64,000 bases of DNA from DTU013 sp964512095 (GTDB lineage Bacteria > Bacillota > Clostridia > Acetivibrionales > DTU013). A program made the translations under genes and the position numbers. The notes below the pieces were generated by a model. The model had not been told where the DNA came from. It worked only from the letters and a program-made list of their open reading frames with translations, and did no database searches. Within the stretch, counting starts at the first letter, position 1. Each line of letters opens with the position of its first letter. This document shows positions 8,925 through 17,630 of the stretch, piece by piece. The DNA is taken from NCBI GenBank assembly GCA_964512095.1, contig CAZEIH010000007.1, forward strand, positions 27,323 through 91,322, read 5' to 3'.

Positions 8925-9222
8925 ATACTATGAACGGAACGAGTAAAGAGCTTGAGCCTCGCAGAGAGCAGGCAGATGGTGAAAGCCTGCAGGTATGGTT
9001 CTTGAAAATCCTCCGGGAGTAGCTGTCAAAAAGCATAAGGCCATCTTTTTTAGGGATGTCTAAAGCAAGTACGATTAGCCGGTGAACACCGTTATATGTG
9101 AAAACAAGAGACCGTTGGGCTATCAGCGTATATTTGAATTTTGATAAGCTGCAGGGTAATTTGGGTGGTACCGCGTGAGAAAATATCCTCTCGTCCCTTT
9201 TGTGGGATAGGGAGGTTTTTAT
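8925..9222 (+). promoter_or_regulatory. T-box leader of ileS
   Basis: The untranslated region before ileS contains the invariant T-box core GGGTGGTACCGCG at 9163-9175, which base-pairs with the uncharged tRNA acceptor end. It is followed by an intrinsic terminator (CCTCTCGTCCC with GGGATAGGGAGG and a T run, about 9187-9222). Upstream is a Stem I-like region with an AGAGAGCAGGC...GCCTGC distal arm (8981-9010). The ATC at 9008-9010, on the 3' side of the proposed specifier loop, matches an isoleucine codon and is the likely specifier. By established mechanism, uncharged tRNA-Ile stabilises the antiterminator and lets ileS be transcribed. Confidence 0.93.
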
Positions 9223-9315
9223 TTATGTCTTCAGAAGACGGTTGACCTCTATTAATTAACTTCCTTGGTCAGGTAGAGTTCAGTCTCAACCTAACTCCCT
9301 GAGCGAAGTGAAATG
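9222..9315 (+). repeat. Family-1 palindromic repeat, copy A (in ileS leader)
   Basis: Begins TATGTCTTCAGAAGAC just after the T-box terminator T run and ends GAGCGAAGTGAAATGA. Compared with copy C it lacks about 23 bp between GACCTCTAT and TAATTAACTTCC, but keeps the second hairpin (TCAGGTAGAG...CTCAACCTAA, now imperfect). It lies between the terminator and the ileS start, so it is transcribed whenever the T-box reads through. Confidence 0.85.
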
Positions 9316-9374
9316 ATTTTGGTAAGAGACTGATAAGTATTGAATGAACCTAGATATTATAGAAGGAGGAAGTC

Positions 9375-12300
9375 ATGTATAAAAAAGTTGCAACAGATTT
9401 GAAGTTTGTAGACAGAGAAAAGGAAGTTCTCAAGCACTGGAAAGAGAATAAGATTTTCGAAAAGAGCCTAAAATTCAGGGAGGGTGCAGAAACCTTTACA
9501 TTTTATGACGGACCGCCCACAGCAAATGGTAAGCCTCATATAGGCCACATTATAACGCGTACAATGAAGGACATGATTCCGAGATACAAGAGTATGAAGG
9601 GTTATAATGTCCTGAGAAAAGCTGGCTGGGATACCCATGGTCTGCCTGTTGAATTGGAAGTTGAGAAGTTGTTGGGCATAAATGGTAAGCCGGAAATTGA
9701 GAGGTATGGAGTTGGGCCCTTTATACACAAGTGTAAGGAAAGTGTTTGGAAATACAAGCGTGAGTGGGAAGAAATAAGCGACCGTGTTGGTTTCTGGGCA
9801 GATATGGAGGACCCATATGTGACCTACCACAACAACTATATTGAGTCGGAATGGTGGGCACTGAAGCAAATATGGGACAAAGGTCTGTTGTACAAGGGAC
9901 ATAAGATAGTACCATATTGCCCTCGTTGCGGCACTTCACTTTCGAGTCATGAAGTGGCTCAGGGCTACAAGGATGTTAATGAACCCTCTGTTTATGTAAA
10001 ATTCAAGGTAAAGGGGGAGCCGGGTGTTTATTTACTGGCTTGGACTACGACTCCATGGACCTTGCCTTCAAATGTTGCATTGACTGTTAACCCGAAAGAG
10101 AACTATATAAGGGCAAAATGCGAAAATGATGTTTATATACTGGCTGAGGCCCTGGCATCGTCTGTTCTGAACGGCGAATATCAGGTGGTCGACACATGCA
10201 AGGGCTCTGAACTCTTTGGCTTGGAATACGAACCATTATTTGATTTTGTAACACCTGATAAGAGGGCATATTATGTTGTGAGTGACAATTTTGTTACTCT
10301 TACAGATGGTACAGGTATAGTTCATACAGCTCCTGCCTTCGGTGAAGACGATGCCAAGGTAGGAAAGGAAAATGATCTGCCTTTTGTGCAGCTTGTAAAT
10401 GAGCAGGGCGAATTTGTGGAGTCTGTGAAGAATTGGAAGGGTATGTTTGTCAAGACTGCTGATCCTTTGATAATAAAGGATCTAGACCAAAGAGGACTGG
10501 TTTACAAGCTGATGGACTATGAGCATTCATACCCCTTCTGCTGGAGGTGTGACACCCCATTAATTTATTACGCAACAGATACATGGTTCATAAAAATGAC
10601 TGCAATACGTGATAAGTTACTGGAGAATAACCGTAGTATAAATTGGATGCCTGAAAATATCAAGGAAGGACGAATGGGCAATTTCCTTGAAAATGTTGTG
10701 GACTGGGGCCTAAGCAGATCAAGATATTGGGGAACTCCTCTGCCGATATGGGAATGCGAATGCGGACATAAACATTTGGTGGGAAGCATAGCAGAATTAC
10801 AGGAGCTAGGGGAGGATGTGCCGGATGATATAGAGCTGCACAAGCCCTTTATCGATGAAGTACAGCTGAAGTGTCCCAAGTGCTCCGAGAATATGAAAAG
10901 GGTGTCCGAGGTCATCGATTGCTGGTTCGATTCAGGAGCAATGCCCTTTGCACAGTGGCATTATCCCTTTGAGAACAAAGACAAGTTTGAGGCTACTTAT
11001 CCTGCAGATTTTATCAGTGAAGCTATCGACCAGACAAGAGGTTGGTTCTATACACTTTTGGCAATATCATCGCTACTTTTTGATAAGCCTGCTTTTAAGA
11101 ATTGTATTGTCCTTGGCCATGTAAATGATAAGGATGGCCAGAAAATGAGCAAGCATAAGGGAAATGTTATAGATCCATGGACAGTATTGGATAAACAAGG
11201 CTCCGATGCAGTGCGCTGGTATTTCTACACAGGCAGTGCGCCGTGGCTCCCAAGTAGATTCTATGAGGAAGCTGTAAGCGAAAGCCAGAGGAAATTCATG
11301 GGCACGCTTTGGAATACCTACGCATTCTATGTGCTTTATGCTAATATAGATAAGTTCAATCCGACCCAGTATGAGCTTGAGCATGATAAGCTGTCAGTAA
11401 TGGACAAATGGGTTCTTTCCAGGCTGTACACACTGATTGGCAACGTGGACAGGAATCTTGAAAATTACAGGATAACTGAGTCTGCTAGAGAGATACAAGA
11501 ATTTGTGGATGAACTCAGCAACTGGTTTGTTAGAAGATGCAGGGAACGGTTCTGGCAGAAGGAAATGACCCAGGATAAGATAAATGCCTATATGACGCTT
11601 TATACGGTGATTGTTGAGCTGGCAAAGACCATAGCCCCCTTTGTACCCTTTATCAGCGAGGAAATATATCAAAACCTGGTGAGAGGGTTAGACACGGATG
11701 CTCCTGAGAGCGTGCATCTCTGCGATTACCCGGTTGCAAGGGATGGATTCATCGATACAGAGCTGGAAAGCAATATGGATAAGGTGTTGAAATATGTTGT
11801 TCTGGGCCGTGCCTGCAGAAATACTGCTAATATAAAAAACCGCCAGCCTATAGGCAGGATGTTCATAAAGGACAGTGAGGAATTGCCAGATATGTATGCC
11901 AGCCTGGTTATGGATGAGCTTAATATAAAGAAGCTTGTATTTACCAAGGATGCTTCAGGATTTACCACCTACAAGTTCAAGCCCCAGCTGCGTACTGTGG
12001 GACCAAAATACGGCAAGCTGGTTTCAAGAATAGGTGAGTACCTGTCTAATGCTGATGGGAATGAGTTGATGGACACTTTCAACAAGGCTGGAAGGATAAG
12101 CTTTGAGATTGATACTACAGGTGTGGAGCTTGAATTGGCAGATGTTCTGGTTGAGACAGTACAAAAAGAAGGATACGTTTCTGAAAGCGAGAGGGAAATA
12201 GCAGTAGTACTTGATACTAACTTGACGCCAGAGCTGCTGGAAGAGGGCTTTGTCCGCGAAATAATAAGTAAGCTTCAGACTATGAGAAAAGAAGCGGGAT

Positions 12301-12491
12301 TTGAGGTCCAAGACCATATAAAGGTATACTGGGGGAACAATGATAAAATCAGCAAAATATTCCAGCGCAACGGGGCACTAATCAGTGAAGAAGTTTTGGC
12401 TGAAGAACTAGTTCAGGGTTCTGGTGATGGCTATAATAAAGAATGGAGTATCAATGGAGAAAGCGTGATTTTCAGCGTAGCAAAAATCTAA
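9375..12491 (+). CDS. ileS: Isoleucyl-tRNA synthetase (long form)
   Basis: This class I aminoacyl-tRNA synthetase charges tRNA-Ile and edits misactivated valine. HIGH is at residues 55-58 in NGKPHIGHI and KMSKH at 590-594; the editing domain lies between them, including GDGTG-like LTDGTGIVHTAPAFGEDD. The C-terminal half has the anticodon-binding helical bundle (LSNWFVRRCRERFW). At 1038 aa with the GWDTHGLPVE and YGVGPF blocks it belongs to the longer, eukaryote-like IleRS group, not the roughly 920-aa form of Bacillus. Members of that group are often less sensitive to mupirocin, which is family knowledge only. It has a strong GGAGGA site 5 nt before the ATG and is controlled by the T-box upstream. 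Confidence 0.97.
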   Translation: MYKKVATDLKFVDREKEVLKHWKENKIFEKSLKFREGAETFTFYDGPPTANGKPHIGHIITRTMKDMIPRYKSMKGYNVLRKAGWDTHGLPVELEVEKLLGINGKPEIERYGVGPFIHKCKESVWKYKREWEEISDRVGFWADMEDPYVTYHNNYIESEWWALKQIWDKGLLYKGHKIVPYCPRCGTSLSSHEVAQGYKDVNEPSVYVKFKVKGEPGVYLLAWTTTPWTLPSNVALTVNPKENYIRAKCENDVYILAEALASSVLNGEYQVVDTCKGSELFGLEYEPLFDFVTPDKRAYYVVSDNFVTLTDGTGIVHTAPAFGEDDAKVGKENDLPFVQLVNEQGEFVESVKNWKGMFVKTADPLIIKDLDQRGLVYKLMDYEHSYPFCWRCDTPLIYYATDTWFIKMTAIRDKLLENNRSINWMPENIKEGRMGNFLENVVDWGLSRSRYWGTPLPIWECECGHKHLVGSIAELQELGEDVPDDIELHKPFIDEVQLKCPKCSENMKRVSEVIDCWFDSGAMPFAQWHYPFENKDKFEATYPADFISEAIDQTRGWFYTLLAISSLLFDKPAFKNCIVLGHVNDKDGQKMSKHKGNVIDPWTVLDKQGSDAVRWYFYTGSAPWLPSRFYEEAVSESQRKFMGTLWNTYAFYVLYANIDKFNPTQYELEHDKLSVMDKWVLSRLYTLIGNVDRNLENYRITESAREIQEFVDELSNWFVRRCRERFWQKEMTQDKINAYMTLYTVIVELAKTIAPFVPFISEEIYQNLVRGLDTDAPESVHLCDYPVARDGFIDTELESNMDKVLKYVVLGRACRNTANIKNRQPIGRMFIKDSEELPDMYASLVMDELNIKKLVFTKDASGFTTYKFKPQLRTVGPKYGKLVSRIGEYLSNADGNELMDTFNKAGRISFEIDTTGVELELADVLVETVQKEGYVSESEREIAVVLDTNLTPELLEEGFVREIISKLQTMRKEAGFEVQDHIKVYWGNNDKISKIFQRNGALISEEVLAEELVQGSGDGYNKEWSINGESVIFSVAKI

Positions 12492-12576
12492 TCTGAAACA
12501 ACAGAATTCATAACGTACATCGAAGCCATCCTGCAATGATATTTTGTTTAGAGTAAACACCGAAGGGGGGTATCAA

Positions 12577-13653
12577 GTGGTTAAATTAAATGTTGATTTG
12601 GCAGAAAGAGGCTATCCAATATATATAGCAACTGATTTTTCAGGACTTGAAGGGGCAGTGAACAGTGCGAGACTGAGGGGCAAAATTTTGGTGGTCACAG
12701 ACAGCAACGTCAGTGGCTACTATCTAAAGGAATGCATTGATGTACTTGAAAGGACAGGAGCTGAGGTTTCCAGCCATATTATTGAGGCTGGTGAAGAAAG
12801 CAAGACCCTTAATACGGTAAATGATATTTACAGACTGCTTGCAGTAGGATTATTTGACCGAAGCTCAACAGTAATAGCCCTTGGTGGCGGTGTAACTGGT
12901 GATATAGCAGGCTTTGCTGCAGCAACATATATGCGGGGTATTAATTTCGTACAGATCCCTACAAGTCTACTTGCCCAAGCAGACAGTAGCATTGGCGGGA
13001 AGACCGGTGTAGATTTTGAGGGCAGCAAAAATATGGTGGGTGCCTTTTATCAACCACGATTTGTCTACATTAATGTAAACACTCTCCGAACCCTTCCAAA
13101 ACGTCAACTCAGCTCAGGTCTGGCAGAGGTTATAAAGCACGGGCTTATACTGAATTCTGAGTTTTATGAGTATATTAGTTATAATACCGATAAAATTTTT
13201 CTGTTTGATGAAAGCTCACTTCAGTATATAACAAAAATGAATTGCGACATTAAAAAAAGTGTTGTTGAGCAGGATGAACGTGAGAGTGGCCTTAGGGCTA
13301 TACTTAATTTTGGGCATACCTTTGGCCATGCAGTAGAAAGCGCTTCCGAGTTTTCACTTCTTCATGGAGAGTGTGTTTCAATAGGAATTTCAGGTGTATT
13401 CCGCTTAGCTTTTAAAATGGGCATGGTGACAGAGGGGATGGTCGCTGGAGTGGAGAACACTCTTATGGCTGCAGGGCTGCCAATACGGACATCAGGAATG
13501 GATACCGAAGTCATCTATACAAATATGTTTCACGACAAAAAGTCTAGGGACGGAAGACTGAATTTCATCCTTCCCAAGGGTATCGGAGAGGTCATTACCT
13601 GCCCAATAGAGGACCAGGTTATTCTGAAGGAAGTTATTGACGAATTGAAATAA
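12577..13653 (+). CDS. aroB: 3-dehydroquinate synthase
   Basis: AroB converts DAHP to 3-dehydroquinate, step two of the shikimate pathway, using NAD and a divalent metal. Visible motifs are ALGGGVTGDIAGFAA (nucleotide binding), PTSLLAQADSSIGGKTGVD, the metal-ligand Glu in SGLAEVIKHG and the His residues in NFGHTFGHAVE. I take the GTG at 12577, preceded by AAGGGGGG at 6 nt, giving 358 aa (family about 360). A TTG at 12544 is in frame but lies upstream of that site. It stands alone, ended by its own terminator, with no other shikimate genes nearby. Confidence 0.95.
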   Translation: MVKLNVDLAERGYPIYIATDFSGLEGAVNSARLRGKILVVTDSNVSGYYLKECIDVLERTGAEVSSHIIEAGEESKTLNTVNDIYRLLAVGLFDRSSTVIALGGGVTGDIAGFAAATYMRGINFVQIPTSLLAQADSSIGGKTGVDFEGSKNMVGAFYQPRFVYINVNTLRTLPKRQLSSGLAEVIKHGLILNSEFYEYISYNTDKIFLFDESSLQYITKMNCDIKKSVVEQDERESGLRAILNFGHTFGHAVESASEFSLLHGECVSIGISGVFRLAFKMGMVTEGMVAGVENTLMAAGLPIRTSGMDTEVIYTNMFHDKKSRDGRLNFILPKGIGEVITCPIEDQVILKEVIDELK

Positions 13654-13683
13654 AGTTTCCACATATGTGTAATACAAATCTAC

Positions 13684-13719
13684 AAAAGCGTCTATGCTTA
13701 TTATGCAGGGCGCTTTTTT
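13684..13719 (+). terminator. Terminator after aroB
   Basis: Stem AAAAGCG (13684-13690) pairs with CGCTTTT inside CGCTTTTTT (13711-13719), with a 20-nt loop. It ends about 30 nt after the aroB stop codon. Confidence 0.7.
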
Positions 13720-13819
13720 GATTTCCATAAAATTTACTTATAAAAACTGCTCATTTAGAAATTATATATAGTATCAAAGTATCGATATTTATTTTTCAGC
13801 TAAAGCAGGTGAGGCTTCC

Positions 13820-14125
13820 ATGTTCAGAAGAAAAGCAAATATCAGGCTATTGACAGACAAAGTTGACAAGCTTGCACTGAATATGGAAAAGTCCAAAATT
13901 AAAGATTATGTATATTACCTTGAAAAACCGAGAAAATTATTTTTCCCTAATTTTTTGGCTGGACTGGCCAGAGGATTTGGAGCTTCTGTGGGTTTCACAC
14001 TGCTCACAGCTTTATTGCTGTATATACTGCAAAAGGTAGTAAGGTGGAATCTGCCGATTATTGGTGAATTTATAAGTGATATTGTGAAAATAGTCGAAAA
14101 TAACATCCATAAAACAGGAGGCTAG
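13820..14125 (+). CDS. DUF5665 small membrane protein
   Basis: A 101-aa protein of the DUF5665 type. It has a charged N-terminal helix (LLTDKVDKLALNMEKSKI), a short motif YVYYLEKPRKLF, and one Gly-rich transmembrane segment (about residues 50-72, LARGFGASVGFTLLTALLLYIL), then a second weaker hydrophobic stretch. No enzymatic residues stand out and the function is unknown. The ribosome binding site AGGTGAGG precedes the ATG. It is 4 bp upstream of yteA and is probably co-transcribed with it. Confidence 0.82.
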   Translation: MFRRKANIRLLTDKVDKLALNMEKSKIKDYVYYLEKPRKLFFPNFLAGLARGFGASVGFTLLTALLLYILQKVVRWNLPIIGEFISDIVKIVENNIHKTGG

Positions 14126-14129
14126 TCAG

Positions 14130-14771
14130 ATGAACAGAAATGATGCCGGACACTATCGGGATTTATTATTGCAAATGCTTGACGGTGTAGATAATACGAT
14201 AGAAATGATGAAGGATAATAGGGAGGGGGAACAGGACAAGTACTCCTCAGGGGAATTGTCAAATTATGATAATCACCCAGGGGATCTTGCCACAGAGCTT
14301 TTTCATCTAGAAATGAATAATGCCCTTAAGGTTCATGAGGAAAACATTATAATGGATATTAAGGAAGCATTGGGAAGGATAGATAAGGGGACATATGGGA
14401 CGTGTGCCTATTGTGGGGCTGCAATACCCCATGAGAGGCTTGAGGTCCACCCTTATGCAAAGATGTGTATTCAATGCCAGGAAAGCTTAGAAAGCGACCC
14501 TCGTAGACAGATGAAGGGAAGACCGAACGAAGAGCTGGTTATAGATGTACCATTAGGAAGAAAGTATCTAAATAAGCGTGAGGATGACGAATATGAGGGG
14601 CTGGATCAATTAAATGATCTGATGAAATATGGCTCATCTGACACCCCACAGGATCTTGGTGGCTACCACGATTATAAGGAGTTTTATACGAATGAGGTGG
14701 ATAAGCAGGGGATTGTTGATGATATGGACCAAGTTTCCAATGAAGAATACATGAGGCAGCTGCCGGATTGA
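14130..14771 (+). CDS. yteA: TraR/DksA-type zinc-finger protein, YteA family
   Basis: The 213-aa protein has an N-terminal coiled-coil half with the YteA hallmark LSNYDNHPGDLATELF, and a C4 zinc finger of the TraR/DksA type (TYGTCAYCGAAIP, then MCIQCQ; four cysteines at CxxC-x17-CxxC). The acidic C-terminal tail contains DDMDQVSNEEY. YteA-family members are typical of endospore formers and are classed with sporulation, though their target is not established; by fold they may act in the RNA polymerase secondary channel as DksA does. An AGGAGG site precedes the ATG. Confidence 0.9.
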   Translation: MNRNDAGHYRDLLLQMLDGVDNTIEMMKDNREGEQDKYSSGELSNYDNHPGDLATELFHLEMNNALKVHEENIIMDIKEALGRIDKGTYGTCAYCGAAIPHERLEVHPYAKMCIQCQESLESDPRRQMKGRPNEELVIDVPLGRKYLNKREDDEYEGLDQLNDLMKYGSSDTPQDLGGYHDYKEFYTNEVDKQGIVDDMDQVSNEEYMRQLPD

Positions 14772-14901
14772 CATGATTTTCGCAGATAAAAACAAAAATA
14801 AGGAAACAATAGATAAAAAGTTGGACTTATTTCAATAGAAATATATAATGAGTATAGACAATAGTAAATATAGACAATCTTTGAAATGCCAAGGGGGCAG
14901 A

Positions 14902-17334
14902 ATGGGTTTTTGTATAAGAATGTTTTATACTGCATTTTCATATTCTTATGTCCTTATTAAAGGTGATATAGGAGATATGCCAAACATACTCACTATGATG
15001 CTTATTTTTGGTGAGGGCACAAGCATAAACCCCATAAACCCTATAGGGATACAGTCTCAAGCTCTTTTTTACATTATAGCAGCGGTCATCATTTTAGTAT
15101 TGACATTTATTTTCAGAAGGTTCTATATTACTCCGCTAAAAGAGAGACTGAGAATTCAACAGAAATTTTCACAATCCATTATAGAAAATACAAAAACTAT
15201 GATGATTATTTGTTCCAATGACGGCAAGGTATTAATGTTCAATAGGTACGCACGAGAAGTGACGGGTTACAGCCTTGAAGAGATAGAAGGGCGAGACATC
15301 GGGGAGCTTTGCTTCCTGCATGATAATACCGTGTTGGGTGAAATGATTAGGGAAGCAATGAAAAACAAAAGGGTAATTCGAAATTATGATACCTGTTTGA
15401 CATCAAAGAATGGCAGGAGTGTTTCTACACTTTGGAATATAGATATAATCAATGATACACATAATGAACCTATTTATACTGTAGCTATGGGGGCGGATAT
15501 AACAAACCATAAAAATACTGAATCCAAGCTGGCGGACAGTTACCAGGAGTTGGAGTCACTTTATGGTGAATTGGTTACTAAGGAAATAGAGCAGAGATTG
15601 CAGCTTGATGATCTCAATACAAGGGATTGTGATCTGCGGTGTAGTGAAGAGCGTTACAGGCTGGCTGTTGAGGGTGTTAATGATGGAATATGGGACTGGG
15701 ATGGCAGAGACGGTAAACTTTTTTTATCCAATCAGAGTAAGAATATACTGGGCTTATCCTATGATGAGGAGTACACGACAATAGAAAAGTGGTTTGGGGT
15801 CATTGATAGGCAGGATATTAATATGTTTATTAAAAGCCTTAACAAGTACATTAGCAAGCCTCAAAAGCAACATATGCAGATGGAGTACAGGATTAGAGGC
15901 GAGAATAACGAGATAAAGTGGATAAGGACCAGGGGAAAGGTGAAGTGGGATAATAATGGCATCCCTGTCAGGGCAGCGGGCTCCATAACCGATATTACTG
16001 AACAACGTAAAAGTGATGAGAGAATACACAGGCTTGCCTATTACGATTCAATGACCGGTTTGCCAAATAGGACTTTGTTGGCGGACAGATTTGTAACTGC
16101 ATCCGAAAGTGCTACGAGGAAGGGGAAGAAGGTAGCTGTGTTTTTCCTGGACCTGGATAACTTTAAAACAATTAATGACACCATGGGCCATACATATGGG
16201 GATCAGTTGCTTATAAAGGTCAGTGAGCAGCTGGTGCTTAGGATGAATGGAAAAGACACCCTTGCCAGACTTGGCGGTGATGAGTTTATAATACTGCAGG
16301 CCAATGTGGGCAGCATAGAGGAAGTAAGCAGGCTAGCGGCTAGAATGATGGAAGTATTCAAAAGGCCTTGGCTGCTGGGTGAGAGAGAATTCCATGTAAC
16401 AGCGAGTATAGGTGTGTCAGTTTACCCAGATGATGGGTCTGATTTACAGGAGCTGATGAAAAATGCTGATACTGCTATGTACCGTGCCAAAGAAAACGGT
16501 AAGAACAGCTTCCAGATATTCACCCAGGAACTGAATCTACGCATAATGGAAAAGCTGGAGATTGAGAACCGTCTTAGAAAGGCAGTCGAAAGGCAGGAAT
16601 TTGTGCTGTATTACCAGCCGCAGATAGATTTGACAACGGGAAGCGTAAAATGTGTCGAGGCACTAATTAGGTGGTCAAATCCGGATATTGGATGGATAAT
16701 GCCTGACTCATTTATACATATAGCAGAGGAGACGGGTCTGATAGGTGACATAGGGGAGTGGGTATTGTTTACAGCCTGCACACAGCTTAAAAATTGGCAC
16801 CAGGAGGGGAAGGATTATATTAAGGTATCTGTGAACCTGTCACCAAGGCAATTTCACCAGCCTATGCTTTATGAAGCTGTCATAGATATAATCAATAAGG
16901 TGGGAATAAAACCAGAATGGCTTGAGCTTGAAATAACGGAGAGCCTAGCCATGCAAAATCTTGAGCTTACAATAGATATTCTCAGGAGATTTCGGGAAGT
17001 AGGTATAGGCGTTTCACTTGATGATTTCGGCAAGGGCTACTCTTCTTTGAATTATCTGAAAATACTACCTATAACTAACCTGAAAATAGACAAGACATTT
17101 ATACACGGCATAGAAAGCGGCTCTAATCAGTCGAAGATTGTAAAGGCACTGATTTCATTAGCCCATAGCATGGACCTGTCAGTAACTGCTGAAGGAGTGG
17201 AAAATAACATACAACTGGAATATCTCACAAAGGAAGGCTGCAACATGGCTCAGGGCTACCTGTTCAGCAGGCCCAAAACAGCCAAGGATTTAGATATGGC
17301 CTCCTATGAATCAAGCCTGGTAAGGTTACCGTAA
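14902..17334 (+). CDS. Membrane PAS-PAS-GGDEF-EAL protein (c-di-GMP turnover)
   Basis: A bifunctional-type cyclic di-GMP protein. Using the start at 14902, a short N terminus leads to a transmembrane helix (about 53-75, LFYIIAAVIILVLTFIF), PAS 1 (about 80-195), PAS 2 (about 235-375), GGDEF (about 380-545) and EAL (about 555-805). The diguanylate cyclase motif is intact (ARLGGDEFIIL). The EAL side also keeps its key residues (CVEALIRW, ELEITES, DDFGKGYSSL, KIDKTF). Both activities are therefore possible; which dominates cannot be read from sequence. I chose ATG 14902 because GGGGG lies 4 nt upstream; ATG 14848 is an alternative and would add 18 residues. It is monocistronic and convergent with the dinB unit. 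Confidence 0.92.
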   Translation: MGFCIRMFYTAFSYSYVLIKGDIGDMPNILTMMLIFGEGTSINPINPIGIQSQALFYIIAAVIILVLTFIFRRFYITPLKERLRIQQKFSQSIIENTKTMMIICSNDGKVLMFNRYAREVTGYSLEEIEGRDIGELCFLHDNTVLGEMIREAMKNKRVIRNYDTCLTSKNGRSVSTLWNIDIINDTHNEPIYTVAMGADITNHKNTESKLADSYQELESLYGELVTKEIEQRLQLDDLNTRDCDLRCSEERYRLAVEGVNDGIWDWDGRDGKLFLSNQSKNILGLSYDEEYTTIEKWFGVIDRQDINMFIKSLNKYISKPQKQHMQMEYRIRGENNEIKWIRTRGKVKWDNNGIPVRAAGSITDITEQRKSDERIHRLAYYDSMTGLPNRTLLADRFVTASESATRKGKKVAVFFLDLDNFKTINDTMGHTYGDQLLIKVSEQLVLRMNGKDTLARLGGDEFIILQANVGSIEEVSRLAARMMEVFKRPWLLGEREFHVTASIGVSVYPDDGSDLQELMKNADTAMYRAKENGKNSFQIFTQELNLRIMEKLEIENRLRKAVERQEFVLYYQPQIDLTTGSVKCVEALIRWSNPDIGWIMPDSFIHIAEETGLIGDIGEWVLFTACTQLKNWHQEGKDYIKVSVNLSPRQFHQPMLYEAVIDIINKVGIKPEWLELEITESLAMQNLELTIDILRRFREVGIGVSLDDFGKGYSSLNYLKILPITNLKIDKTFIHGIESGSNQSKIVKALISLAHSMDLSVTAEGVENNIQLEYLTKEGCNMAQGYLFSRPKTAKDLDMASYESSLVRLP

Positions 17335-17341
17335 ACTAGGC

Positions 17342-17578
17342 TTATCTTCTGCTGTCGACAAACCATTTATCTTCCTCCAGCCATAAATAGGTTTCTATGC
17401 CATTTATCCTGCACTTGTATCTGATGCCCTGGCCGCCGGCTTTGAGTGATGCTGCACGGCGAACATCGGTGACCTTGTCGATATCAAAGCATCTTCCGTC
17501 GTCCCATTTGATTATTAGAGGAACTTTTTTTCCGTCCTTTGTGAACTTTGCTATTACTTCAACAAATACCTTTGCCAC
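17342..17578 (-). CDS. Small conserved protein downstream of dinB
   Basis: A 78-aa basic protein starting with GTG after a perfect AAGGAGG site. It reads as a small beta-rich domain, with IIKWDDGRCFDIDKVTDVRRA and a closing YLWLEEDKWFV. I do not recognise a named family with certainty. It lies 52 bp downstream of dinB on the same strand, so it is probably expressed from the LexA-controlled dinB promoter, which suggests a DNA-damage context (inference). The aromatic and charged strand pattern would suit a nucleic-acid or protein-binding small barrel, but no function should be assigned. Confidence 0.7.
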   Translation of the reverse strand: MAKVFVEVIAKFTKDGKKVPLIIKWDDGRCFDIDKVTDVRRAASLKAGGQGIRYKCRINGIETYLWLEEDKWFVDSRR

Positions 17579-17630
17579 TTACATACCTCCTTGCCTTACC
17601 AATCCAATGTAGCATTTGTCATATTTCTCT

